Source: Nonomuraea spiralis (GTDB lineage Bacteria > Actinomycetota > Actinomycetes > Streptosporangiales > Streptosporangiaceae). Taken from it: DNA of 64,000 nucleotides. The notes beneath the pieces were generated by a model. That model did no database searches. It was not told the DNA's origin and saw only the letters and a program-made list of their open reading frames with translations. Positions 53,276 to 60,876 of this stretch are shown in pieces (positions within the stretch are counted from its first letter, which is position 1; the number at the start of each line of letters is the position of its first letter). The stretch spans positions 630,481-694,480 of the forward strand of contig NZ_BMRC01000001.1 in NCBI RefSeq assembly GCF_014648435.1. The letters run 5' to 3'. A program made the translations under genes and the position numbers.

Positions 53276-54019
53276 ATGACGAACACGGAACCCACCACAG
53301 CGCTGATCACCGGAGCCAACAAGGGCCTCGGCCTCGAAGCCGCCCGGCGGCTCGGCGAACTCGGCTGGACGATCTTCCTCGGCTCGCGCGGCGAGGCCCG
53401 AGGGCGCGTGGCAGCGGCCGAACTGACCGAGGGCGGCGCCAACGTGATCATGATCCCTCTGGACGTGACCTCCGACGAGTCGGTGACCCGAGCCGTACGG
53501 CTCGTCCGCGAGCACACCGGCCGCCTGGACGTACTGATCAACAACGCCGGGGCGCCGGGCAACATCGTCCCACCCGCCGAGGCGACGGCCGACGAGATCC
53601 ACGCGGTCTACGACACCAACGTCTACGGGCCGATCAGGGTCACGCACGCGTTCCTGCCCCTGCTGGAGGCGGCGGAGAATCCGCGAGTGGTGATGGTGTC
53701 CAGCGGCGGCGGCTCGTTCGCCGTCGTGACGGACCCGGACCAGCCCGTCTCGAAGATGCACGAGCTCGCCTACAGTTCCTCGAAGGCCGCCCTGAACATG
53801 ATCACCGTCCGGTACGCCCAGGCGCTCCCCCACATCAAGTTCAACGCCGTCACGCCCGGCGAGACCGCCAACCACAAGTTCACCGCCACCGACATGAACC
53901 ACCACACCGGCCAGCTGACGGTCACCGAGGGCACCGACCCGATCATCGAACTCGCGACCCTCACCCCCTCCGGCCCCACCGGAACCTTCATCGACCGCCT
54001 GGGCCGAGTCGCATGGTGA
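53276..54019 (+). CDS. Short-chain dehydrogenase/reductase
   Basis: A 247-residue SDR. The cofactor motif is ITGANKGLGLEAARRL, the second strand ends LGSRGEA (NADP-like Arg), NNAGAPG and the catalytic VMVSSGGG ... AYSSSKAAL complete the site. It would reduce or oxidise an unknown carbonyl or alcohol. ATG at 53276 is chosen because the family begins at this point; GTG at 53222 would add a non-family extension. It faces away from the coiled-coil gene. Confidence 0.88.
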   Translation: MTNTEPTTALITGANKGLGLEAARRLGELGWTIFLGSRGEARGRVAAAELTEGGANVIMIPLDVTSDESVTRAVRLVREHTGRLDVLINNAGAPGNIVPPAEATADEIHAVYDTNVYGPIRVTHAFLPLLEAAENPRVVMVSSGGGSFAVVTDPDQPVSKMHELAYSSSKAALNMITVRYAQALPHIKFNAVTPGETANHKFTATDMNHHTGQLTVTEGTDPIIELATLTPSGPTGTFIDRLGRVAW

Positions 54020-54199
54020 CGGCCTCACCCCCACCCCGCCCGCTCCCCACCGATGGGCCGGCCCGTGGCGGGCACACCCGGTCCGGGAGGTGGATGCCCG
54101 AGGGGCGGCCCGTCGCGCCGGGCGGGACGACCGGCTGGGCTGCTCGATCAGCCTGCTGGACGTCGTACGGAAGAAGCCCCGAGCGAGAAGGCCGAGAAG

Positions 54200-55165
54200 A
54201 TGAGCCGCGGTACGCGAGCCGATGAGACAGCTTCCCCGAACGCGACGGAGGAACAGGGCGTGACCGGGTACCGGCCGCTGCTGTTCTCCATCGCCTACGG
54301 GATGACCGGATCCGTGGGCGACGCCGAGGACATCGTCCAGGACGCCTTCCTCGGCATGACCCGGGCGCGCAACGCGGGCACCGCGATCACCGACCCGAAG
54401 GCGTACCTGACGACCACGGTGACGCGGCTCGGCATCGACCACCTGCGCTCGGCGCGGGTGCGACGGGAGACGTACGTGGGAGATTGGTTGCCCGAGCCGG
54501 TCGTCGCGCACGCCGGCGAGCCGGGGCCGGCCGAGCACGCCGAGCTGGCCGACTCGCTGTCGATGGCGTTCCTCGTGCTGCTGGAGTCGCTCTCGCCGGT
54601 GGAGCGGGCGGTGCTCATGCTGCGCGAGGTGTTCGGGTACGGCTACCAGGACGTCGCGAGGATCACCGGCAAGTCCGAGGTGAACTGCAGGCAGATCCTC
54701 GCCCGCGCCAGGCAGCGGATCGCGACGGGGAGGCAGGCACGCGGCGGCGCGCCGTCCTCGGCGCGGCGGGCGGAGGGCGAGGAGCTGGCCCGCAGGTTCT
54801 TCGAGGCCGCCGAGGGCGGTGACATGGACGCGCTGCTCGGCATGCTCGCGCCCGACGTGGTGCTGCGCGGGGACGGCGGCGGCAAGGCGCAGGCGATCGG
54901 GCGACCGGCGGCCGGGGCGCCGCGCGTGGGCAAGCTGCTCGTCGCGGGGTTGCGCCGGGTTCTGAAGCTGGGCGTCTCGGTCCGGACCGCCTGGGTCAAC
55001 GGAGGGCCGGGCGCCGTCATGTACGACGCCGAAGGGCGGGTGGCGGCCGTCGTCGAGCTCGACGTCGCCGACGGCGTGGTCCAGGCGGTCCACTCGGTGG
55101 TCAACCCCGACAAGCTCCGCCACCTCGGGCCGGTCTCCGACGTCGCACGCCTCCCGAACACCTGA
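54200..55165 (+). CDS. SigJ-type ECF RNA polymerase sigma factor
   Basis: A 321-residue sigma factor. Region 2 is YRPLLFSIAYGMTGSVGDAEDIVQDAFLGMTRA; region 4 is LSPVERAVLMLREVFGYGYQDVARITGKSEVNCRQILARARQRI. A C-terminal SnoaL-like domain (RFFEAAEGGDMDALLGMLAPDVVLRGDGGG) follows, which in this group takes the place of a separate anti-sigma factor. ATG at 54200 lies near a GAAGG/GAGAAG purine run. No anti-sigma gene is adjacent, as expected. Confidence 0.9.
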   Translation: MSRGTRADETASPNATEEQGVTGYRPLLFSIAYGMTGSVGDAEDIVQDAFLGMTRARNAGTAITDPKAYLTTTVTRLGIDHLRSARVRRETYVGDWLPEPVVAHAGEPGPAEHAELADSLSMAFLVLLESLSPVERAVLMLREVFGYGYQDVARITGKSEVNCRQILARARQRIATGRQARGGAPSSARRAEGEELARRFFEAAEGGDMDALLGMLAPDVVLRGDGGGKAQAIGRPAAGAPRVGKLLVAGLRRVLKLGVSVRTAWVNGGPGAVMYDAEGRVAAVVELDVADGVVQAVHSVVNPDKLRHLGPVSDVARLPNT

Positions 55166-55219
55166 CCCACCCCGCACGGCCCGGGACGACCAGAAAGCCC
55201 CGGGCCCGCGAGGGGGTGG

Positions 55220-56206
55220 TCATGAGGAGGCGGCGGTGGTGCAGCGGGTGGCCAGGTGCGCGAAGGCGGTTCTGAGTTCGGGAGGGCCGATGACCTCGAT
55301 GTCGGCGTCGTACCTGCCGAGCGCGGACGCCAGTCCCAGCCACGACCACGACCCCATGACCACCCGGCACCGCCCCGGCCCCGCCTCCTCCACGACCGCG
55401 TCGCGCGCGTACCGGGACACGACCGCGGCGGGCAGGCCGAGGAGCACCTCTCCGCGGCAGGGCCAGCCGCCCGCGTCGTCCGAGCCGCGGAAGCGGGCGG
55501 TCACGAAGGCGGCCACGTCGCCGCCGGGCAGGTCGCGCGGGGTGAAGCGGGGGCCCGTGGGGGTGCGCGGGGTGACGCGGTCGGCGCGGAAGGTGCGCCA
55601 GTCGGCGCGGTCGAGGTCCCAGGCGACGAGGTACCAGCGGCCGCCCCAGGTGACGAGGTGGTGGGGCTCCACCCGGCGCGGCGGGGCGGGCGTGCCGACG
55701 TCGTCCGTCTCTGAGGGGTAGTCGAGGCGCAGCACCTCCCGGGCGTGGACGGCGGCGCTGAGCGCCATGAGCACCCCGCTGCCGACCTGCGGCTCCGGCC
55801 GTACGCCCGCCCGTTCTACGGCGGTGATCCGGAGGGTGTCGATGCGGTGGCGCAGGCGTGCGGGCATGACCTGGCGGACTGTGGTGAGCGCGCGTGCCGC
55901 GGCCTCCTCGATGCCGGCGCCGGCGGTGGTGGCGAGCTGGAGCGCGATGGCCAGCGCGACGGCCTGCTCGTCGTCGAACAGCAGCGGCGGCAGCTCGGTG
56001 CCGGCGTCGAGCCGGTAGCCGCCGTCGGGGCCCTTGATCGCCGTGATGGGGTAGCCGAGCTCGCGCAGGCGGTCGACGTCCCGGCGTACGGTGCGCGGGC
56101 TGACCTCCAGCCGCTCGGCCAGCAGCGCCCCCGGCCAGTCGCGGCGCATCTGGAGCAGCGAGAGCAGGGCCAGCAGGCGTGCCGAGGTCTTCTGCATGTT
56201 CTCCAT
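55220..56206 (-). CDS. WYL-domain DeoR-type transcriptional regulator
   Basis: A 328-residue regulator, related in plan to the one at 48379-49329. The winged helix is RDWPGALLAERLEVSPRTVRRDVDRLRELGYPITA; the WYL domain is GRWYLVAWDLDRADWRTFRADRV. ATG at 56206 is used; ATG at 56197 with GGAG 4 nt upstream is possible. It is divergent from a truncated VOC gene, which it may once have controlled. Confidence 0.88.
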   Translation of the reverse strand: MENMQKTSARLLALLSLLQMRRDWPGALLAERLEVSPRTVRRDVDRLRELGYPITAIKGPDGGYRLDAGTELPPLLFDDEQAVALAIALQLATTAGAGIEEAAARALTTVRQVMPARLRHRIDTLRITAVERAGVRPEPQVGSGVLMALSAAVHAREVLRLDYPSETDDVGTPAPPRRVEPHHLVTWGGRWYLVAWDLDRADWRTFRADRVTPRTPTGPRFTPRDLPGGDVAAFVTARFRGSDDAGGWPCRGEVLLGLPAAVVSRYARDAVVEEAGPGRCRVVMGSWSWLGLASALGRYDADIEVIGPPELRTAFAHLATRCTTAASS

Positions 56207-56331
56207 GGTGCCGTAAGAAGAGGCCACAACCTGACCGCTTCCCTTGCCACCATGGGCACCGGCGCCGGGGGGCGGGACGAAACCGCCAAACCCGGCCGGA
56301 CCACCATGAACGCGATCAGCAAGGAGCTGTC

Positions 56332-56646
56332 ATGTCCGTCGATGTTGTGATGGCCTATGACGTGTCCGCCCGCCTGCCGTGGGACCGGGGTGAGAACGCG
56401 TTCTTCGTGTCGCTCACGGCGGGCACGGCCGAGGAGGTCACCACGTACTGGAACAACCTGTGCGAGGGCGCGAGCGTGGTGCGGGCGCTGGGGCCCGCGC
56501 AGTGGGCGCCGCTCCACGGCACGGTGACGGACCGGTTCGGCGTGACCTGGATCGTGGAACTCGCCGCCACCACCGCCGACGACGACGCGGCCAACGCCAA
56601 CGACGACAACGCCAACGACGCCGACACGACCACCGACGCGGCCTGA
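56332..56646 (+). CDS. Half-length VOC (PhnB/glyoxalase-like) protein with acidic tail
   Basis: A 104-residue protein. Residues 5-78 (MAYDVSARLPWDRGENAFFVSLTAG ... HGTVTDRFGVTWIVEL) match only the second half of PhnB-like VOC proteins, from the MxSDV segment to the DRFGxxW end. The first beta-alpha-beta module is missing, although AAGGAG 4 nt before the ATG gives a good start. The last 25 residues are an Asp/Asn/Ala low-complexity tail (TTADDDAANANDDNANDADT). It may be a degraded gene that is still translated, or a small protein that dimerises to rebuild the fold. Confidence 0.65.
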   Translation: MSVDVVMAYDVSARLPWDRGENAFFVSLTAGTAEEVTTYWNNLCEGASVVRALGPAQWAPLHGTVTDRFGVTWIVELAATTADDDAANANDDNANDADTTTDAA

Positions 56647-56702
56647 CGGCCCGGCAGAAGGACCGCGGAGGTGAACATGTGCTCGTCCGGAGGCGTGCGC
56701 CG

Positions 56703-57794
56703 ATGACCGTACTCGGTGTCAGGGCGCTCAACCGCGCCACGCTCGCCCGCCAGCTGCTGCTCGACCGGGCGGAGATGCCGGTCCTGGACGCCGTCGCGCA
56801 CCTGTGCGGCCTTCAGGCGCAGGAGCCGCAGGAACCGTTCGCCGGGTTGTGGTCGCGGTTGCGCGGCTTCGATCCGGCGGCGCTGTCGGACCTGCTGGTC
56901 GGCCGGGGCGTGGTGCGCACCCATCTGATGCGCCGTACCGTGCACCTGGTCGCCGCCGCCGACGTCCTGGCCTGGCGGGCCCGCCACGACGCGATGTTGC
57001 GCCAGCGGGTGCTCGGCGTCTACCGCCGCGAGCTGGCCGGGGTGGACCTGGACGAGCTCGCGGCGGCGGGCCGGGCGGTGCTGGCCGACGGCGAGCCGCG
57101 TTCGATGTCGCAGCTCGCGCGGGAGGTGGCCGGGCGCTGGCCCGCGCCGGGGCCGCGGGCGCTGGGCGAGATGCTGGTCGCGGCGCTCGTCCCGATGGCG
57201 CAGTTGCCGCCGCGCGGGTTGTGGCGGACGAAGGCGGGGGTGCGCAACGTCCCGCTGTCGTCCTGGCTGGGGCGCGAGATCGACCCGCCGGCCGCCGACG
57301 GCCGCGATCCCGTGGGGCAGACTCTCGTACGGCGTTACCTGGCGGCGTTCGGCCCCGCCGCCACCGCCGACCTGCGCGCCTGGAGCGGGCTGGCCGGGCT
57401 GCCGGCGGCCGTGGCCGCGGTACGCGAGGAGCTGGTCGCCTTCCGCGACGAGCGCGGCCGGGAGCTGCTGGACCTGCCGGACGCGCCGCGTCCCGACCCC
57501 GGAACGCCCGCCCCGGTACGGTTCCTGCCGGCGTTCGACAACGCCATCCTCGGCTACCACGACCGCGGCCGGATCATCGACGACGCCCACCGCGGCCTGT
57601 CGGTAGCCGGCGCCCGGGTGGTCCTGGTCGACGGCCGCGTCTCGGCCACCTGGACCGTCGAGGACGACACCGTGCTTGTCACCCCGCTGCGCCGTCTGTC
57701 CGGGGCCGAGCGCGCAGCCGTGGCCGAGGAGGGAGGGGCGCTGGCGTCGTTCCTGTCGGACGGCGGCAGCGACCGCGCGCGGCTCTCGCCGTGA
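56703..57794 (+). CDS. HTH_42 (AlkZ-like) winged-helix DNA-binding protein
   Basis: A 363-residue protein of the HTH_42/YcaQ superfamily, which includes DNA glycosylases that unhook interstrand crosslinks and alkylated bases. Tandem winged helices are visible, and the CGLQAQEPQEPFAGLW segment contains the Q-x-Q motif that forms the active site in AlkZ-type enzymes. PVRFLPAFDNAILGYHDR is another family hallmark. GGAGG lies 10 nt before the ATG. Glycosylase activity is inferred. It is a single gene with no antibiotic cluster in view. Confidence 0.82.
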   Translation: MTVLGVRALNRATLARQLLLDRAEMPVLDAVAHLCGLQAQEPQEPFAGLWSRLRGFDPAALSDLLVGRGVVRTHLMRRTVHLVAAADVLAWRARHDAMLRQRVLGVYRRELAGVDLDELAAAGRAVLADGEPRSMSQLAREVAGRWPAPGPRALGEMLVAALVPMAQLPPRGLWRTKAGVRNVPLSSWLGREIDPPAADGRDPVGQTLVRRYLAAFGPAATADLRAWSGLAGLPAAVAAVREELVAFRDERGRELLDLPDAPRPDPGTPAPVRFLPAFDNAILGYHDRGRIIDDAHRGLSVAGARVVLVDGRVSATWTVEDDTVLVTPLRRLSGAERAAVAEEGGALASFLSDGGSDRARLSP

Positions 57795-57816
57795 GGGCCG
57801 CCCGTGGACGCGACCA

Positions 57817-58323
57817 CTACAGATCGCCCAGCGCGGACAGAAGCCGCCCGATCCAGGCGAAGAACCGCAGGACCCGGCGGAAGGGCCAGACCACCACCCA
57901 GAAGGCCGGTTCGAGCCACCGGAACGGGGCGAGCAGGCGCGCCAGGACCATGACGATCGTGTCCGGGTCCAGCGACCGCAGAACCCAGCACCGTCCCCGG
58001 TGTCCCCACCTCCGGTGCAGGACGAGGGACACCAGTACGGGCGGCAGCGTCAGAGCCGTCGCGATCGCGAGCGCGTACGGTCCCAGCAGCCAGATCCCGG
58101 CCGCCCACACCAGCCCGTACAGTCCCCACTCGACGGCCAGGCCACGCAGCAGCCGGCTCATCCCGCCCTCCGACCGGACGTGCCGAGCCAGGCAGGCCGG
58201 TCGGCTCGCGCACACGTCCGGCAACGAGGCGTCGAGGGGGATCAGCGGCCGCTCGGGCTCGGACGGCTCGTCCGCCTCGGTCGGGCCTTCCCGGCGGCTG
58301 AGCGGATGAAGATCGTCGTTCAC
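57817..58323 (-). CDS. Hypothetical membrane protein
   Basis: A 168-residue protein. After a charged N-terminal 55 residues come two clear membrane segments (WGLYGLVWAAGIWLLGPYAL and IATALTLPPVLVSLVL) and a C-terminal amphipathic or membrane-associated part rich in Trp and Phe (FRWLEPAFWVVVWPFRRVLRFFAW). No family is recognised. GTG at 58323 has AGGGCGG close upstream; an ATG at 58368 would add 15 residues. It converges with the AlkZ-like gene. Confidence 0.6.
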   Translation of the reverse strand: MNDDLHPLSRREGPTEADEPSEPERPLIPLDASLPDVCASRPACLARHVRSEGGMSRLLRGLAVEWGLYGLVWAAGIWLLGPYALAIATALTLPPVLVSLVLHRRWGHRGRCWVLRSLDPDTIVMVLARLLAPFRWLEPAFWVVVWPFRRVLRFFAWIGRLLSALGDL

Positions 58324-58389
58324 CCGCCCTGGTCTACCGGGGAGGCCTTGTGATCCACTGGTGATCACCGGTCATGTCCGGACTGGCCG

Positions 58390-58395
58390 TAGGAT
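58390..58395 (+). promoter_or_regulatory. -10 box of the acetyltransferase gene
   Basis: TAGGAT, followed by 6 nt and the GTG at 58402: another probable leaderless start. I see no convincing -35. Confidence 0.45.
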
Positions 58396-58401
58396 CTGCC
58401 G

Positions 58402-58986
58402 GTGAACACCGACGCATCCCCAATCGTCCTGCGTACCGAACGGCTGACGCTCAGGCCCTGGCAGCCGTCCGACCTGGCGCCCTTCGCCGAGCTCAACGCC
58501 GACCCGCAGGTCATGGAGCACTTCCCCGCCACGCTCACCCGGCAGGAGAGCGACGCGTTCGCGGCGGCGAGCGACGAGCTGATCTCGCGGCAGGGGTGGG
58601 GCCGCTGGGCGCTGGAGGTCACGGCCACCGGCGAGTTCATCGGCTTCACCGGCCTGCACCGGCCGGTGTTCGAGGCGGCGTTCATGCCCGCGGTGGAGAT
58701 CGCCTGGCGGCTGCGCCGCGCCGCCTGGGGCCACGGGTACGCGACCGAGGCCGCCGGGGCCGCGCTCGGCCACGCCTTCGACCGGCTGGGCCTGGACGAG
58801 GTGGTCTCCTTCACCGCGACGGTGAACCTGCGTTCCAGCGCGGTCATGCGCCGGCTCGGCATGACGCACGACGCGGCCGGCGACTTCGACCACCCCGTCC
58901 TGCCGCCGGGCCACCGGCTGCGCAGGCACGTGCTGTACCGGCTGTCGGCGTCCGACTGGCGCCGCCACGCCGATCAGGCGGTGTGA
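58402..58986 (+). CDS. GNAT-family (RimJ/RimL-type) N-acetyltransferase
   Basis: A 194-residue acetyltransferase. LRTERLTLRPWQPSDLAPFAELNADPQVMEHFP is the typical start of the RimJ/RimL group, IAWRLRRAAWGHGYATEAAGAAL is the acetyl-CoA site, and NLRSSAVMRRLGM the late conserved segment. It acetylates an unknown protein N-terminus or small amine. It is a single gene with a leaderless-type GTG start. Confidence 0.88.
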   Translation: MNTDASPIVLRTERLTLRPWQPSDLAPFAELNADPQVMEHFPATLTRQESDAFAAASDELISRQGWGRWALEVTATGEFIGFTGLHRPVFEAAFMPAVEIAWRLRRAAWGHGYATEAAGAALGHAFDRLGLDEVVSFTATVNLRSSAVMRRLGMTHDAAGDFDHPVLPPGHRLRRHVLYRLSASDWRRHADQAV

Positions 58987-59103
58987 CCGGACCGCTCACG
59001 CCGACCGGCCCCCGGAACGGTCGGCCGTACTGTCAGCACCCCAGCGGCTGAAAGGTGACCAAACAGGCCGACGGGTAGGAGGTGGACGGAAGGAGCGAAC
59101 ACC

Positions 59104-60876
59104 ATGGACGTGCCCAAGCAAGACGCCGGGCCGCACCAGGCGGACGATGCAAGCCCCCGCCGGCTGCGCGACCTGACCCACGCGGGCGCGTACGTCGTGG
59201 ACGACGGCGGCCGGATCGTCGAGGTCACCCCGCGCGCCGAGCAGTTGCTGCGCAGGACCGCCGCCGAACTTCTCGGCCAGGACGCCCACGACCTGCTCCA
59301 CCGCGGCCGGTACGGCGAGACGCTGCCGCGCAGCCGGTGCGCGATGCGCCGGCCGCTGCTCACCGGCGGCACCTCCCAGGGTCACCGGGAGTGGCTGGCG
59401 CGCGGCGACGGCTCCCTGCTGCCGACCTCCTGGCTGGTCACCCCCTGCGACCTCGAAGACGGCAGGTCCGGGGCACTGGTGCTCTTCCACGACGGCGACG
59501 AGCCCGGCGCGCAGGCGGTCGAGCCGGGCGACGGCACGTCGTCGATGTCCCAGCTCGACCGGCTCGCCCTGCTGGCCGAGACCACCACGACACTCACCTC
59601 CAGCCTCGACGTGGACGAGACGCTGCGCCAGCTCGTCCGCCTGGTGGTGCCGCTGCTCGCCGACTGGGTGGTGGTGGACCTGCTCACCGAGCACGGCGGC
59701 GTGTCGCGCGCCGCCGTCGTGCACCACGAGAACGGCGTCCTGGTGCACCACGAGGAGCTGGAGGGGCCGATGCCGGCGGTGCCCGAGGAGTCGCCGATGC
59801 CGCTGTCGCGGGCCCTGCGCGGGGTCACGGCGACGCTGACCGGGCCGGAGACCTACCAGGGCGCCCCCGACTCCGGCATCGCGGTGTTCCAGCAGGAGTT
59901 GTTCCGCGAGACCGGCATGCACTCGGCCGGCATCGCCCCCATCCGCGGTGTGCGCGAGGTGCTCGGGGCGCTGACCTTGGGACGCGCCGAGCGGCCCGGC
60001 GCGTTCACCACGGCCGACCTGCTGCTGGTCGAGGACATCGCCCGCCGCGCCGGCCTCGCGCTGGACAACGCCCGCCTGTACGAGCGGCAGCGCCACGTCG
60101 CCGAGACCATGCAGCGCCACCTGCTGCCGCGCCTGCCCTCCGTGCCCGGCCTGGAGATGAGCGCCTGCTACGTGCCCGCGCCCCGGGCCTCCCAGGTCGG
60201 CGGCGACTGGTACGACGCCTTCACCCTGCCCGACGGCGCCACCGCCCTGGTGATCGGCGACGTGGTGGGCCACGACCTGGAGGCCGCCGCCGGGATGGCC
60301 CAGGTCTGCAACATGTTGCGCGCGTACGCCGGGGCCGAGCGGGAGCTGCCCAGCGCCGTACTCGACCGGCTGGACCGGGCGGTGGTGCGCATGGCGCAGG
60401 CCACCATGGCCACCGTCGTCCTCGCCCGGCTGGAGCACACCGAGGACGGCCGCTGGCTGCTGTGCTGGAGCAACGCGGGCCATCCGCCGCCGCTGCTGGT
60501 GGAGCGCGACGGGCGCACCCGCTTCCTGGACGGCGGGCAGGGCCTCCTGCTGGGCACCGGCATCCGCGCCGACCGTGCCGACGCCGTCGTCGAGCTGCCG
60601 CCGGGGTCCACCCTCGTGCTCTACACCGACGGCCTGATCGAGTCCCCCGGGCATTCCCTGGACGACGGGCTGGCCCGCCTGAGCCGGTACGCCGCCTCCC
60701 ACACCCACCGGCCGCTGAACGCGCTCGGCGACCTGCTGCTGGAACGGGTGCGCCCGGCCGACAACGACGACGACGTCGCCATGCTGACGCTGCGCGTGCC
60801 GCTGAGGGTCGCGCCCCCGGACGACCGGCCGCGTCGTGAGCGTCAGGGCCGCGCGGCGGAGCAGACGTCGCGGTAG
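59104..60876 (+). CDS. PAS-GAF-SpoIIE (PP2C) protein phosphatase
   Basis: A 590-residue phosphatase. A PAS domain (about 20-130) and GAF domain (about 155-325) precede the SpoIIE-type PP2C domain (345-570) with metal-binding segments VGGDWYDAFTLP, VIGDVVGHDLEAAAGM, SNAGHPPPLLV and LYTDGLIE ... DNDDDVAMLTLRV. It would dephosphorylate a STAS-type anti-sigma antagonist. It lacks the histidine kinase parts and the anti-sigma kinase domain of the 30862-35028 protein. AAGGAG lies 9 nt before the ATG. Its last 34 bp overlap the convergent kinase gene. Confidence 0.9.
   Translation: MDVPKQDAGPHQADDASPRRLRDLTHAGAYVVDDGGRIVEVTPRAEQLLRRTAAELLGQDAHDLLHRGRYGETLPRSRCAMRRPLLTGGTSQGHREWLARGDGSLLPTSWLVTPCDLEDGRSGALVLFHDGDEPGAQAVEPGDGTSSMSQLDRLALLAETTTTLTSSLDVDETLRQLVRLVVPLLADWVVVDLLTEHGGVSRAAVVHHENGVLVHHEELEGPMPAVPEESPMPLSRALRGVTATLTGPETYQGAPDSGIAVFQQELFRETGMHSAGIAPIRGVREVLGALTLGRAERPGAFTTADLLLVEDIARRAGLALDNARLYERQRHVAETMQRHLLPRLPSVPGLEMSACYVPAPRASQVGGDWYDAFTLPDGATALVIGDVVGHDLEAAAGMAQVCNMLRAYAGAERELPSAVLDRLDRAVVRMAQATMATVVLARLEHTEDGRWLLCWSNAGHPPPLLVERDGRTRFLDGGQGLLLGTGIRADRADAVVELPPGSTLVLYTDGLIESPGHSLDDGLARLSRYAASHTHRPLNALGDLLLERVRPADNDDDVAMLTLRVPLRVAPPDDRPRRERQGRAAEQTSR

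Noticed and set aside
59082..60839. 585-codon frame overlapping the SpoIIE phosphatase on the same strand
   Set aside because: Arg/Pro/Ala-rich out-of-frame reading of a well-supported phosphatase gene.
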